Source: Cristatella mucedo
Lineage: Eukaryota > Bryozoa > Phylactolaemata > Cristatellidae
NCBI GenBank assembly: GCA_009760855.2
Contig: WPIO01000028.1
Span: 2,993,501 to 3,057,500 of the forward strand
Direction: 5' to 3'
Length of the DNA stretch: 64,000 nt
Shown: positions 1 to 11,299 of the stretch, one piece after another
How positions within the stretch are numbered: position 1 is the first letter of the stretch
How the letters are laid out: each line of letters opens with the position of its first letter
Notes under the pieces: model-generated
Databases searched by the model: none
Told to the model about the DNA's origin: nothing
Seen by the model: only the letters and a program-made list of their open reading frames with translations
Translations under genes and position numbers: made by a program

Positions 1-534
1 GAAAGGCATTTTCAGGAAGCATCGGTCATTTTCCTGAGACCACTTGAAAACTTTTAAGCCCCTTAATTTTTTCAACACTTTCAGCTAAATAAAAAGAAAA
101 TGAAAGTTCGAATGAGTGGACGAATGTCCAACTTGGTTCTTACAATAATACGTTCATATTGCACCTGACTAGCATTAAGTGAATGGTGACCACAGTCTAA
201 CCGAAGCTGATTATGACAGATGCGATAGCTACCCACCATCGCTTCCCAACATTATGTGCCAGGACTCCATACTGCTCTCACTAGTTAATAAATTAATTGC
301 CTTGCCTTGTTTATTTGACATTATTCCTAACTCTCTAGAGTCTTGAGAATAAAACAAGCTTGATGACAGTCAGATCTAAGCATGTGAGAATGCTGTTGTT
401 GTTTTTACTGGTCGACATCCCAGCATCGGTCCTAGTCTCTATGTTCGTTCGACGGCAAATCTCAGATAAGTGCAGTGGCACTAGTTTTTACCAACGCCAG
501 CGATGGCCGCTAATCACTGACGGGTAGCAGTTAC
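1..534 (-). other. Start of the intron after Nav exon 18
   Basis: Intronic sequence following the GTAACT donor. It is AT-rich toward position 1 and has no repeat or coding signal that I recognise. Confidence 0.6.
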
Positions 535-720
535 CTCGACTTCGACGAGGTCGTGATGACCTCCTCCATCTGGTTTTCCAGCGCCAGCCGTGTTGGCAAT
601 ATCGGCAGCTGACATGCCACTGTTTACCAAGCCTTGCTTGCTACTAAGAGAAGGCATCGCCATGTCCTCCTGCCCAGCAGCAAGCAGAGGCAGCTTAGCT
701 TCGCCGTCCTCTTGATGATT
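535..720 (-). CDS. para: Nav coding exon 18: II-III linker (predicted)
   Basis: A 62-codon open stretch in phase 0 between acceptor CGTATTTTGTAG and donor GTCGAG|GTAACT. It matches the phase-0 exit of exon 17. The product is hydrophilic (EDGEAKLPLLAAGQED, SAADIANTAGAGKPDGGG). There is no conserved motif, so the evidence is splice sites, phase and lack of stops. The gene continues beyond position 1 with the rest of the linker and domains III and IV. Confidence 0.7.
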
Positions 721-849
721 CTACAAAATACGTGCAACTGTACAATGATACGTCGTTTAGCACCAAAATAGTAGGTTCTGCAGAGGCGTGCAAAAGAGGT
801 GTTCTTGTGGCGGCAGAATCAACTCTACGGAAAATTTCTGACAGCCATA

Positions 850-1450
850 GTAGGCGAGGGGAACTATAATGCTAAATAAACTGTCTATTTATCTAGCACC
901 TTGAGAGAACTATATCTCTTTCACAGAAATTTCTTTATCCTAAAAAGGAAGCAAAGTGAAACATGTAAAAAGTGACGACTTCAGCATGCATTGGAATGTT
1001 AAGGAAAATAACGCAGACAGAGCAAAACCCGTGAGAAACAGATGGATTGTACCTTAGCTTTAAATGCAGCCAACTCAGCTGTCGTATATTGGTCAATACA
1101 GAGCTCCAGGCTCTGAGTGCAGAGGAAGTGGAGGCATGTGTCTATCAAAACTTGAGGGTGATTATAGGAACTGCTAAACGGCAGGATTTACACGTGCAGA
1201 TGGCACGAGGGAAGCCTGGAGACTATTTGAGACTCAGCCGAAATTCAGGTTAGTCGGAGCAGGAGATTGAAGGTCCTCAAAAGCGATCTATTTATATAAA
1301 ATTCGGTTCGCTGTTTGATAGGAAGCCAGTGCAGATCGGATCACGGAAGTTGAATGTAGCAGTTGCGACTCTCGCGTCAGATAAGCCTAGCCGGCAAGTT
1401 TTGAAATCTTACGTAGCTGTGTAATTTCACTGGCAGAAAGACCAACAATA
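850..1450 (-). repeat. Very decayed retroelement remnant
   Basis: Positions 885-940 resemble the LINE-A 3' hairpin in reverse orientation, and 1100-1120 resembles the reverse of the LINE-A 'gcctggaactc' region. The words gcagttgcgac and gctgtttgatagga recur at about 4895 and 14270. This indicates an old dispersed repeat, but its boundaries are unclear. Confidence 0.4.
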
Positions 1451-1984
1451 AGACAGCGACGGAAGTAAGGGTGGGATGCCATAATTCACTAGTGAGTGAA
1501 GTGTTGTGCAGTAAGAGAAGCAATCTGTGGCAATTGTTGGATTTCTATGGAATAATTTTTGGGATGGCTCAAAGATTGAACGTATGGCCTAGTCTTTGAA
1601 GTACGAGATATTCCACTTATTTTCTATCTTGCTAGATTAATCGTCAATAACAACTTGGGTATTCATTTGTACCATGCAATGTTCTCTGCTATCCGAAGCT
1701 TGATCTTTCCCGGCTATCCATTACCTTGATTCTCTCAACTCCACTGTAGATTGTATAACTGACATTTGCCCTTTAATTTCTTTCATTGAATGACGACAAT
1801 GCCAACCTAATAGTTAAGGAAAACCTAGCTTTTCTCAGGAACCAAAATCCTCATCGTCAGCATAGGCTCCACCAGCATCTCTCCCTATCCGATACAATGA
1901 ATTGCGGGTGTCGCTAGCTTTTTTGGAGAATCCTATATCAAAAACCATCTTTCAGGCTCTTCATGAGAATCCTTCTAACTAGTG

Positions 1985-2060
1985 TTGATCTAGTCGATGT
2001 AATCGCCAAGCACAATCTAGGCGGGCTACTCGCATGCTCCAGTTCTTTAACTGCAAAATT
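1985..2060 (+). repeat. Small LINE-A fragment (reverse transcriptase part)
   Basis: gatgtaatcgccaagcacaa and following bases match the LINE-A copy at 8125-8150 (between the VLGP and YADD motifs). It is too short and diverged to code. Confidence 0.5.
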
Positions 2061-3179
2061 ACCCTGAAGTCGATCTAATTCATTCATATAGCACCCTAAG
2101 AGCACTTAATTTCTAACCAGGTGCTTTGCATATGCCGCAGTGCTTGAGCCCACGACTTGGTTGTTAATGGCTGAATGAACTAGCAGCATTGTCACCCGTG
2201 TGCAGCTGCAAGCCGAACCAAGAAACCAACTCGTGGGGCAGCAATGGTAAACTCAGCACTAGTTGACACATACCTCTGCATACTGGATCTGAAGCTGATG
2301 ACTATTGCAAACCGGCTCTGTTAGCGAGTCGCAGGGCTCGGGGAGATCAAGAAACAATGCCCTCCTGCCTTACGGTTTCGGGCTAGGAGTGTAGAGCATA
2401 AGCACTACACCTTCCCACCTGGCTGGTAAAAGTATTGACTGCCCTATGGGGGCAGGGGCGGAATCTCAGCTCCCTCTCTACTCCAGGGCTTTTATTGCAC
2501 AACTTCTCCTACAGCAGAGAGGACCTGTCTGCTCTAGCAACGCACCTATGAGCCACATTGGATAAAACCATGAGGATCGTGTAAGCATATAACCCAGTTT
2601 AAGTAAGAAAGCCATTCAGCAGCAGGAGTAAGAGTAACTGGGGCAAGCAAGCAAGACAGTTAAAGTGCCAGCGACTTCGTGTAGCCTGACTTCCGGGTTG
2701 TGTCCCCCCCCCCTCTGCTGACCCAGAATGCCTGCGGCTGCAAAGTGGCTCATTTGTGCACTCGTTAGCCAATGCTCAAAGTGGCAGCAAAACAGAAGTA
2801 AGTTCTAGGCGAGCCAGCGAAAGTTCTTGTCTGTAAGTAACAACAGCCGGAAAAAGCATTTCACGGCATGCTCAGCTCTGCCGAAGAATTTTATTCGTGA
2901 GGCAGGGAGTTCCGATGCTGCAAGAGGTACCCATTCACACTCGGGTTATCACATCATTTTGTGCATGCACATGCTTTAGGCTCAGGGAGCATACAAAAGT
3001 CTGCAAAATGCCACATCTGCGACATGAGCAGCTGGTCCACTAAGCAAGCTACTATGAAAATAGCATGTAAAGTTTCCATTTTAAAGGTGAACATAGCCTT
3101 GATCTTGCCTCAATAGCCCAATCATGTGGGATGCAGCAGGGGTGCCCTTACGAGTTGCCCACTGTTAATGATAATGGCA

Positions 3180-3500
3180 TTTAAACAAGGCCGTAAGAGA
3201 TATAAATCTCTATCTAGGCACTTTACTTAGCATGCTGGTAAGGAACTATGTCAATTGGCCAGTGATAGCATGTGCAATATGAGCAGGCATAAGCACGTAA
3301 AGAACAAGTGATACAACGAATAAAATCCATTAAATCCCGTGAACAACAGTTGGGCTTATGACTTGTTGTTTTAAATGTCATCGATGTGGAGGATTTCATA
3401 CTGTCAGCGAGCAGTGAGCTCCAGGCTTTGTAAGAATACCGACAAATGGTGCTGACTCCAAAAGGATTTGAGGTTGTCTAATTCAATTTTAGAAAGTTTC
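3180..3500 (-). repeat. Degenerate LINE-A 3' part
   Basis: Reading the minus strand gives remnants of the LINE-A C-terminus (aggatttgaggttgtc, gagctccaggctttg on plus), then the terminal hairpin region at 3190-3225. It is strongly diverged from the young copies. Confidence 0.55.
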
Positions 3501-3789
3501 CTAGTTCACATGCTAGCGCTAGATTGGGCAGATACGAGAGATCGACCTGCAGGAACTTGGGAAGGAATCAAAGCACGTGTGCAGCAGCTGTGCGCCATCT
3601 GCTTAGAAACAAAGGCCGCGATAGTGCTTGGCGATAGCATCGCCTGGGGGACAGTGTGTGTTGTGAAAGGAAGTGCAAAAAAGTACGTATCTCTAAGGTA
3701 CGCTAGCCTGTTATGGCTCACTAGATGACTGGTGAGGCAGCCATTCAGTTCCTCCTCTCTAGGCACTGCAGTGCAACTGCCCCCTAAGC

Positions 3790-4085
3790 TTTAATAATAA
3801 AAATAATAATAATTCACTTGATAAAGCGCCCTCAGAGAACTCAATCTCTCTCTAGGCGCTTTACATTTGCTGTAAAGTGAAATGCAATTGAATGGTAAGT
3901 AAAATCATGCTTGAAAAACAAACGAGATGAATAATATGGTTAGGGGTGACATGCACAGGGTCAGCATGCAAATGTGGTTAGTGGCAGCATGCACAGTGTC
4001 AGCACGCATAAGCACATCAAAGACGAATCACTGGGACCCACTAAATGCTGTCCTAAATAGGTGTGTTTTTAGGTTCCTTAGTTGC
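3790..4085 (-). repeat. LINE-A 3' end with AAT-repeat tail
   Basis: Starts with the reverse complement of the ATT tail, then the terminal hairpin (gataaagcgccctcagagaa on plus) and about 230 nt of 3' untranslated and terminal ORF sequence. It matches 9000-9240 closely and is truncated at its 5' end near 4085. Confidence 0.85.
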
Positions 4086-4429
4086 CCCCCCCCCAAGCAT
4101 TAGCAGGCCAACAACTGCTATTTGTCATGGCCAACCAATTTGACTCCAACAGCTATTTGACTTGGAAGCACCAGGCAGCATGCCTTCGTGTGCATGTTGT
4201 CGCATTAGTCTCCTTGGCTGCCGAAGCTGCATCGTGCAGAGACTTGCCGATGTTGCAACATTTTGAAACTGAGTGCTTTCCCTCCCCCGAACCCGAAACA
4301 AGACATCGACGATACAAGTTATCGATGCTATATGCTCAGCCAGTTGGCCTGCATCTAGTATTCATAAAAGCCCTGTTCAGTATGCAGCTGTTTTTGCATT
4401 TGTAAACTTTGGCGATTTCTGCACACTTC

Positions 4430-5060
4430 TAAAAATAAAGGCATTTGCACGATCCTCTAGTAGAATTAAATGTCCTTCTAGGCACTTCACGTGGGCCGAA
4501 AAAAGGGAAGGAAATGTACTGGGCTGTAGCTGCATGAGCACAGCGGTAGCTGTGCATAAGCAAGTACGCGAAAATTAAAATGAGCGAAACGTGTGCAGCA
4601 AGAAACGGGTGGTTGTTGGTTTCGCTCTGGATATTCAGAAGTCGTTGAATGTCGTAGCCAGCCAGTCCTCGCAGAGTTACAGGCTACGGATAACAGCTGA
4701 TGGCAAACCTCCCAGGCATCTGAGGTTAGAGGTTGGAGACTCGGCGAAACTGCCAGATTCAGAGAAACAGAAAACCGAGGTGCGAGTACTTCAGCTAGAT
4801 AATCGAAAAAAGAGTGAAGGGCGTAAAAGAAACCTGACACTGAATTCGATAGACTGCTTAATCGGTAGCCATTTCTAGTCAGAGAAAAGTGATGCATTGC
4901 AGCAGTTGCGACGTCGGCGAAAGGAAATCCTAACTGCAGAGAATAACACGATCGGTAAGCATATTCTTCGCTGACCGAAAAATTTGCAAAGAGGGCGTTG
5001 CAGTAGTCTAAATGGAACGTCGTAAATGCATTAATTAATGTGGCTATTGTGCCCTTAGCT
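4430..5060 (-). repeat. Old non-LTR retroelement remnant
   Basis: The minus strand encodes a decayed version of the reverse-transcriptase C-terminal region (IRRYLAKGTIATLINAFTTF, HLDYCNALFANF, cf. LVHAFVISRLDFCNSLLTGLP of LINE-A). It ends at a decayed tail near 4470-4495. The enclosing 226-codon ORF is a relic and not a host gene. Confidence 0.6.
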
Positions 5061-5448
5061 AAGTACCTCCGAATGTTTGCAACGAAAGCGAGAGCTGCTG
5101 GGCTAATGCACTCGTCCAGCAAACGATCGTTGTCTAATATGGAGTCAGGATTTCTTGCAAAGTACATTCTGAGTTCGCCAGGTATTAGGTAGACTCTTTC
5201 CGGTTTTGGAGTGGCACTCCGCAGCCCATAGCTATTACGTTATTCTGGCCGTTGTTCACTTCAAGAGATTTAATATGGTGCGGCTTTGTATTTGAAACTT
5301 CTGGACTTGCTGCGTTTAAAGACGGGTAGGCTGAATTGACCTCACTCAGTCAAATGCTGGTGCTAAACGAGTAGCATCAACAGCAATGAATGGTCCTCCC
5401 TGAACTCTCTCCTCCCTCCTTTTCTTTCTCCATCCCTCCTTCCCTCTC

Positions 5449-5451
<3 letters not shown>

Positions 5452-5543
<92 letters not shown>
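5452..5543. repeat. (CT)n microsatellite
   Basis: About 46 nearly uninterrupted CT units inside intron 17; (GA)n in transcript sense. Confidence 0.97.
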
Positions 5544-5547
<4 letters not shown>

Positions 5548-5620
5548 CTCTCCTGCTTCTCTCTCTACCTTTCTTATGTCATTCTAGCTTTCCCTCTCAC
5601 TTCTCTAGCCGTTTACTTAC

Positions 5621-5712
5621 CCTTCCACAATCAAGATCATCTCCGTTTTGCATGAGGCAGAACTTATCGTCAGACGCCAAGCCACTCGTGTTGCCATTAG
5701 TTGCACCAGAAC
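5621..5712 (-). CDS. para: Nav coding exon 17: II-III linker (predicted)
   Basis: A 92-nt open stretch between a good acceptor (TTTTACCTAGCAG) and a consensus donor (AAGG|GTAAGT). Its frame fits the phase-1 exit of exon 16 and exits in phase 0. It encodes a hydrophilic linker with GNTSGLASDDKFCLMQNGDD. This linker is poorly conserved in the family, so the call rests on splice signals, phase and position rather than on homology. Confidence 0.72.
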
Positions 5713-6179
5713 CTGCTAGGTAAAAGAACAGTAAAAGCATAGAAATTCTCTGAACGTTATATAAAGTAAAACATTCTCATGCAAGCACAGCTTGAATGCT
5801 ATCTTTGTATTAAAAGTGAACATTTGGCCGCAGAGATCAAGCTGGGAAATGTGCCGAGTGGCTGCTTGCTGTCAGTGAGCCGTACCATACATTGAAGCTA
5901 GCAGCTGGACTCTACCCATCATTTTCGAGCACTTACACTGTGCAGCCCACAATGACTATGTATCACTTGCAGGAAGACTGCACCCTAAAAGTGGCCCAAT
6001 AATGCTCTCATTACATTATGCAATTTTGATTGTGCATTCCTAACTGTCAATATGGCTGTGTGGTTGCTTATCATTACAAAATGTGAAAAACAAGAATCGA
6101 ATCAGCTGTGGCGACAACAACAAAAGTTGTGCAATGATAGAGGGCAGCACTCGGTAATTTAGTCGACGTATCCACTCAC
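5713..6179 (-). other. Nav intron 16
   Basis: A 467-nt intron between exons 16 and 17 with consensus ends (GTGAGT ... CTAGCAG). No repeat recognised. Confidence 0.7.
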
Positions 6180-6426
6180 CATTGTGAAGTGGTACCAGGT
6201 CAAAGCCCGTACCATCGTCACCACCGCTGGCACTGCCGCTCGTCTTTTTCTTAGCTGTTGGCCGGAGACCTCTCAGCCCCATTGTGATCTTCTTTTTAAT
6301 GTATGCGAATAGCCGTTGGACACGACCGACTGCCTCGGCAATCTTGTTCGGTTCGTCATCTCCTTTTGAGGATAGTGAGCCGCCGCTGAACGAGCTGAGT
6401 AGGAGTGCCAAGAAGAGGTTGAGCAC
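6180..6426 (-). CDS. para: Nav coding exon 16: end of DII-S6 and start of II-III linker
   Basis: A 247-nt exon after acceptor TTTTGTCCGGTAG, ending AATG|GTGAGT (phase 0 to 1). It starts with VLNLFLALLLSSF, the conserved cytoplasmic end of DII-S6, then EPNKIAEAVGRVQRLFAYIK (cf. TNKIAEAFNRIGRFKSWVK in para). A basic stretch KKKITMG ... AKKKTSG and a Gly/Ser/Asp-rich tail follow. The exon lies 9.86 kb from exon 15. Confidence 0.96.
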
Positions 6427-7983
6427 CTACCGGACAAAAATAATGATAATAATAATAATAATAATAATAGAAATGAAATAATAAGTATATGTTGCTTCTA
6501 AGAGTAAGAAATCTCTATTCGGTCAGGTCACAGTGTGTTACGAGAGAATTGTGATGCAGTTGAAGAAAGAGCTACTTCTGCATCACAGTGATACTGATGT
6601 GAATTGCTCCTGTTTCCCTTTAAAATGTAGCCCCACAAAAAACCTCTAGCTTAGATTCGGAGCAATTGCAGCCAAGTACAACAGCGTAGCTACGTTGCTT
6701 GCTTGATAATTAGCAGCTGTGGCACCTGCATACCTTCACATGTAACAACTCTTATAGGTCAGGCTTGCAAGCAATAGTTCAGATTTTACAGCAATTTGTC
6801 ATCTCGTTTGCAGAAAAGATACTACTCTCAGGATTACCAGCTATATCCCGACACCTGTAGCTATACTTCACATTCAATTGTGACAGTGTCAATGCAGTCA
6901 ATTATGCTGTTTGGGCTTGACTAGGATATGTATATATAATCAAGATGTTTTGCTGCTATAGATGTGCCTTTGGCACCACAGCTTACTGGGCATTATCCCC
7001 GTACTTGATCTCGCGCATGGAGAGGATATCAGACCTTCCTCGAGAGATTTAGCTCCTGTGGCAACCATTGTACACCATGAGGGAAATCATAGGCAATCGA
7101 TTCTGCTTCAAGCATGAGCAGTCAAAAAAGAGAGCTCTGTAATCAGCCATTGTCAAGGTAGCTCTTAAACTCCATCTGCTATTCTGCCTGCATGAATTGA
7201 ATCAGCAGCAGCTACAAATTGTGAATAAATCATTTTTCTCCCTTGCATCGTCTCCTCCTTGCTTGCGACACAAGCAAAGGCTGGCAGAGGTAGGCTATCT
7301 GGTGCAGCAGCAGACCCCTCTGAGCCTGGCAAATGCTCTTTCAGTCTCCTTCGCGATTGGACACCCTGGGCATGATCAAAGTTCATTCCCTTGCAGAAAG
7401 TATTGCTTTACCGGTGCTGCTGTCCTGATGGTTCACCTTTTACCACTCCCTCCCTTCATTTGTCGTCTTCCTAATAGTCTGTCCTAATTTTCCAATCTCC
7501 ATCTGCCCTTCTCTCTCTTCCATTTTCTTTGCATAAATACATGTTGATGTGTATGTGCATGAATGCACGCATGCATGCCCAGATGCATGTACGTGGGCGG
7601 CCATATGCATGTTTGTATCTGCCTCTTTCCTCCTGCTGATAGAATGCAGCTCTCCGAGACATGTTGCCAATGGACACCATACATGCTGGCACCTTACTTA
7701 ACCATACGCCTACACTGGCAGTCACTACAAAAAGCTTCATCAATTAAAATAACATAAATCACTCTGCAACTTGGCAGATATAAACCTGTATGGTTTGATT
7801 TGCATAGTAAGATAGCAATCGTGTGATATTCCAGTTAACCACAGCAGGTGTAGACATGAACGACAGAGAAAAGGAGCAGTACACGAAGGTGTAAACTTAA
7901 AATCAAGGCCATACAAGTCTTATGCTGGGTGCTGCAGGAAGATTAGTCTCAATAGCTCCACCTATACCTATACCTATACCTTT

Positions 7984-8027
7984 GACGACCAAATCAGCTC
8001 CACAGTCAAATCCGCCTATTTTCGGTT
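7984..8027 (+). repeat. Displaced LINE-A fragment
   Basis: gacgaccaaatcagctccac and the next 20 nt repeat the segment at about 8446-8486 of the adjacent LINE-A copy (DDHISSTVKSAYF). They sit just upstream of that copy's 5' truncation point, so this is a local duplication or template jump at insertion. Confidence 0.7.
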
Positions 8028-8029
8028 GG

Positions 8030-9261
8030 ACAAAGATCATCTGAAGTACCTCTAAAATATGGAGTACCTCAGGGCTCTGTGCTAGGTCCGGTCCTTTTCA
8101 CCGTTTATACTCTCCTTCTCGCTGATGTGATTGCCAAGCACAATCTAGGCTTTCACTTCTATGCGGATGACACTCAGTTGTACCTTTGCTTTGATCCCTC
8201 CCAGCCTTCGAGCACCTCAAATTCTCTCAACTCACTTGCTGCATGCATTGATGACATCCGATCATGGATGGCAGCAAATTTTCTAAAACTAAACGATGAT
8301 AAAACTAACTTACTAGTTATGGGCAAACCTAGTGTTATTCAGAAATTGGAAAGGCTGACTTTCAAAATTGGCTCTGCCAGCATATCTCCAGTTGCATCAG
8401 CTCAAAATCTAGGTGTCATATTCCAAAGCGACCTCTCGTTAGACGACCACATCAGCTCCACAGTCAAATCAGCCTATTTTCAGCTTCATAACATTGCTAA
8501 AAATTAGGGCTTGTTTAGATAAGGATACCACGTCCAAGTTGGTCCATGCATTCGTGATATCTCGTCTCGACTTCTGCAACTCACTGCTTACTGGCCTACC
8601 AGCATGTGCGATCAGGCGATTGCAGCTGGTGCAAAACTCTGCAGCTAGGCTTGTCTGTCGTGAGCGTCAAAGTTGCCACATTACTCCACTTCTCGCCGAC
8701 CTGCACTGGTTACCAGTCAAGCAACGGATTGACTTCAAGGTTTTGTCGCTCACTTTTAGGTCTCTTCATTCTATGGCTCCAGCCTATCTTTCCGAGATAC
8801 TACCCCATCAGGCAAAGCATCGTACCACTCGCTTTTCGGAATCCAACAGTCTAGAAATACCTCGTACAAACCTTAAATCCTTTGGAGACCGTGCATTTAG
8901 CTCGTATGCTCCCACAGCCTGGAACTCCCTCCCGACCTGCATCAGAACATCCCCTGACCTGACCACATTTAAAAGAAACTTAAAAACATACCTATTTAGG
9001 ACAGCATTTAGTGGGTCCTTGTGATTCGTCCTCGATGTGCTTATGCGTGCTGACACTGTTCATGCTGCCACTAACCACATTTGCATGCTGACCCAGTGCA
9101 TGTAACCCCTAACCATGTTATTCATTTTGTTTGTTTTTCAAGCATGATTTTACTTACTATTCTATTGCGTATCACTTTGCAGCAAATGTAAAGCGCCTAG
9201 AAAGAGATTAAGTTCTCTGAGGGCGCTTTATCAAGTGCAATATTATTATTATTATTATTAT
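8030..9261 (+). mobile_element. LINE-A copy 1 (CR1/L2-like non-LTR retrotransposon, 5'-truncated)
   Basis: The copy begins inside the reverse transcriptase: YGVPQGSVLGPVLF at about 8058, then the catalytic YADDTQLY at about 8160. The C-terminal region LVHAFVISRLDFCNSLLTGLP, LHWLPVKQRIDFKVL and SFGDRAFSSYAPTAWNSLP follows, ending at a stop after SGSL near 9022. One extra A near 8500 (relative to copy 2) shifts the frame, so the copy is dead. The 3' end has an unprotein-coding leader of about 170 nt, a perfect-looking hairpin (AAAGCGCC ... GGCGCTTT, 9191-9232) and an ATT-repeat tail. The C-terminal style and the hairpin plus ATT tail are typical of the CR1/L2 group. Confidence 0.92.
9191..9232 (+). 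other. LINE-A 3' terminal hairpin (type copy)
   Basis: AAAGCGCC pairs with GGCGCTTT, and inside it AGAGA pairs with TCTCT around a short loop. This is the element seen in about twenty dispersed tails in this window. In related LINEs such a 3' structure is the recognition site of the element's reverse transcriptase. Confidence 0.85.
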
Positions 9262-10015
9262 AACATTGCTAAAATTCGAGCTTGTTTAGATAAGGATACC
9301 ATGTCAAAGTTGGTCCATGCATTCGTGACATCCTGTCTCGACTTCTGCAACTCACTGCTTACTGGCCTACCAGCATGTGCGATCAGGCGATTGCAGCTGG
9401 TGCAAAACTCCGCAGCTAGGCTTGTCTGTCGTGAGCATCGCAGTTTCCACATCACACCACTTCTCGCCGATCTGCACTGGCTACCAGTCAAGCAACGGAT
9501 TGACTTCAAGGTTTTGCCGCTCACCTTTAGGTACCTTCATTCTTTGGCTCCAGCCTATCCCTCAGATATACTCCCCCATCAGGCCAAGCATCACTTTTCG
9601 GAATCCAACGGTCTAGAAATACCTCGTACAAACCTCAAATCCTTTGGAGATCGTGCATTTAGCTCGTATACTCCCAAAGCCTGGAACTTCCTCCCGACCT
9701 GCGTCTGCACTTTCCTGACCTGATCATGTTTAAAAAGAACTTAAAAACATACCTATTTCGGACAGCATTTAGTGGGTCCCTGTGATTCATCCTTCATGTG
9801 CTTATGCATGCTGACACTGTGCATGCTGCCACTAACCACATTTGCATGCTGACCCTGTGCATGTCACCCCTAACCATGTTATTCATTTTGTTTGTTTTTC
9901 AATCATGATATTACTCACCATTCAATTGCATTTCCCTTTGCAGCAAATGTAAAGCGCCTAGAGAGAGATTGAGTTCTCTGAGCGCGCTTTATCAAGTGCA
10001 TTATTATTATTATTA
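9262..10015 (+). mobile_element. LINE-A copy 2, directly behind copy 1
   Basis: Starts within the C-terminal coding part (NIAKIRACLDKDTMSKLVHAF) immediately after the ATT tail of copy 1. It runs through the same C-terminus with a 12-nt deletion (KHHFSES versus KHRTTRFSES) and a premature break near 9723, to its own hairpin (9952-9990) and ATT tail. The arrangement suggests insertion into the ATT tail of copy 1. Confidence 0.92.
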
Positions 10016-10239
10016 CCTATAGAGCACCGAGCCGGTAACCCAGGTGTCGTGAGATTGTTCATGGCTCAAAATAAATTTCTTTTCAGTACTCAATTTCATG
10101 GCATATGGAGTCAGGTCGTTCGGTACTTTCCATTAAGGGTGGTAGGTGCAGTATCGCCAATCTGTTTGCCACATTCTCTTGTTGAAACTTTATATTTTAG
10201 AGTATGGACATGGATTTCAGTCTCTAATAAATAAATTCT

Positions 10240-10412
10240 AGCTGATAAAACAGCCTCTTTTTGTATAGCGACAGAAGAGCCTTTACGGCTATCACCACCG
10301 CTTGCAGTGGCAATAAATAATCGCCCACTGCAGGAATTTAACCCACGACCTTGGGACCGAGGTCGTGAAAGCAACCGCCTTACCTAGTGTGCCATCACGG
10401 CTCACCTAATAG
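10240..10412 (-). mobile_element. SINE-2 copy (tRNA-headed)
   Basis: On the minus strand: a tRNA-like head with an A-box-like TGGCACACTAGGTAAGG and a B-box-like GGGTTAAATTCC. The body follows (gcgattatttattgccactg, agccgtaaaggctcttctgt) and it ends near aggctgttttatcagc. The same body recurs at seven other places in the window. The head suggests RNA polymerase III transcription. Confidence 0.78.
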
Positions 10413-11299
10413 TGTGACTATAACCTGGAATACATAATTGCGGCTATGATATTGCACATGACAAACATCAGGCTTGAAATGAGTACCTTGTACTAAGAAA
10501 AATGGACTGCAAGTGGGAGAGGATTTTTTGCAGCTTCACATTGTAGCAGAAGAAGACATTTGACAGAAACATTTGTGCTAAGCTAGCTAACACTTTGAAG
10601 ACTTTCATATGCCAACTTACATCAATCTGTTCTGGATTTTCAGCTGCTGAATTTAATTTTTCCACATGAATGCCTGGTGCAATATTGCCCAGCAGTTTGA
10701 ATGCTGCCACTGGGGGTTCTAATTTTATGAGGTTGTCTAAGGCCAATTACTACTTACTATAAATTCTTCCATTAACTGATCTAAGAAAACTCATAATTGT
10801 ATATCCGACTTTTAAGTATCTTGAGGGTTTCCTTTGGAACTAGCTCCGAACAGCACAATCTTGTGAATTATTTTTTGAGGCAGAGCCACTGAAAGCACTT
10901 TGGGGTTTCACGTGCCAAGATTCCACAGCCAAGCTTAGCAGGCTGTGGATAGATCTAAGATAGATCTAAGCTTATCTTGTGATAGTTATCTGTAGATAGA
11001 TCTAAGCTTGTCTTGTGATTGCCAGTATTACCTTTGGAGTTTGCTTCCATTGTCAGACTCTTTTCTTAAAGTTTCGAGCTATCTTGCTTCAGAAGTTGCA
11101 GTTGCAGACCTATCTGAATTGTATTATCGGTGGCACACACATACCAGTGTCTCTTGGTAAAACTGCTTCTAATATTAATGTCCTCTCGGTAATAAACATC
11201 GGTTCTACTACCTTATTAGCCCCATAGCTAAAAAGGAATATCTTATCCTGTCACTATCTGTATCTAATCCTTAAAGGCAGTCTCCTTAGTATCGGCCTG

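Larger units (their letters stand above)
721..5620 (-). other. Nav intron 17, filled with decayed repeats
   Basis: A 4.9 kb intron. It holds diverged repeat debris at about 850-1450, a short LINE-A fragment at about 1985-2060, LINE-A 3' pieces at about 3180-3500 and 3790-4085, a second LINE-like remnant at about 4430-5060 and a CT microsatellite at 5452-5543. Nothing recognisable was seen in 2100-3150. Confidence 0.65.

Noticed and set aside
4487-5167. 226-codon minus ORF as a host gene
   Set aside because: Contains decayed reverse-transcriptase C-terminal sequence (HLDYCNALF region), so it is a retroelement relic.
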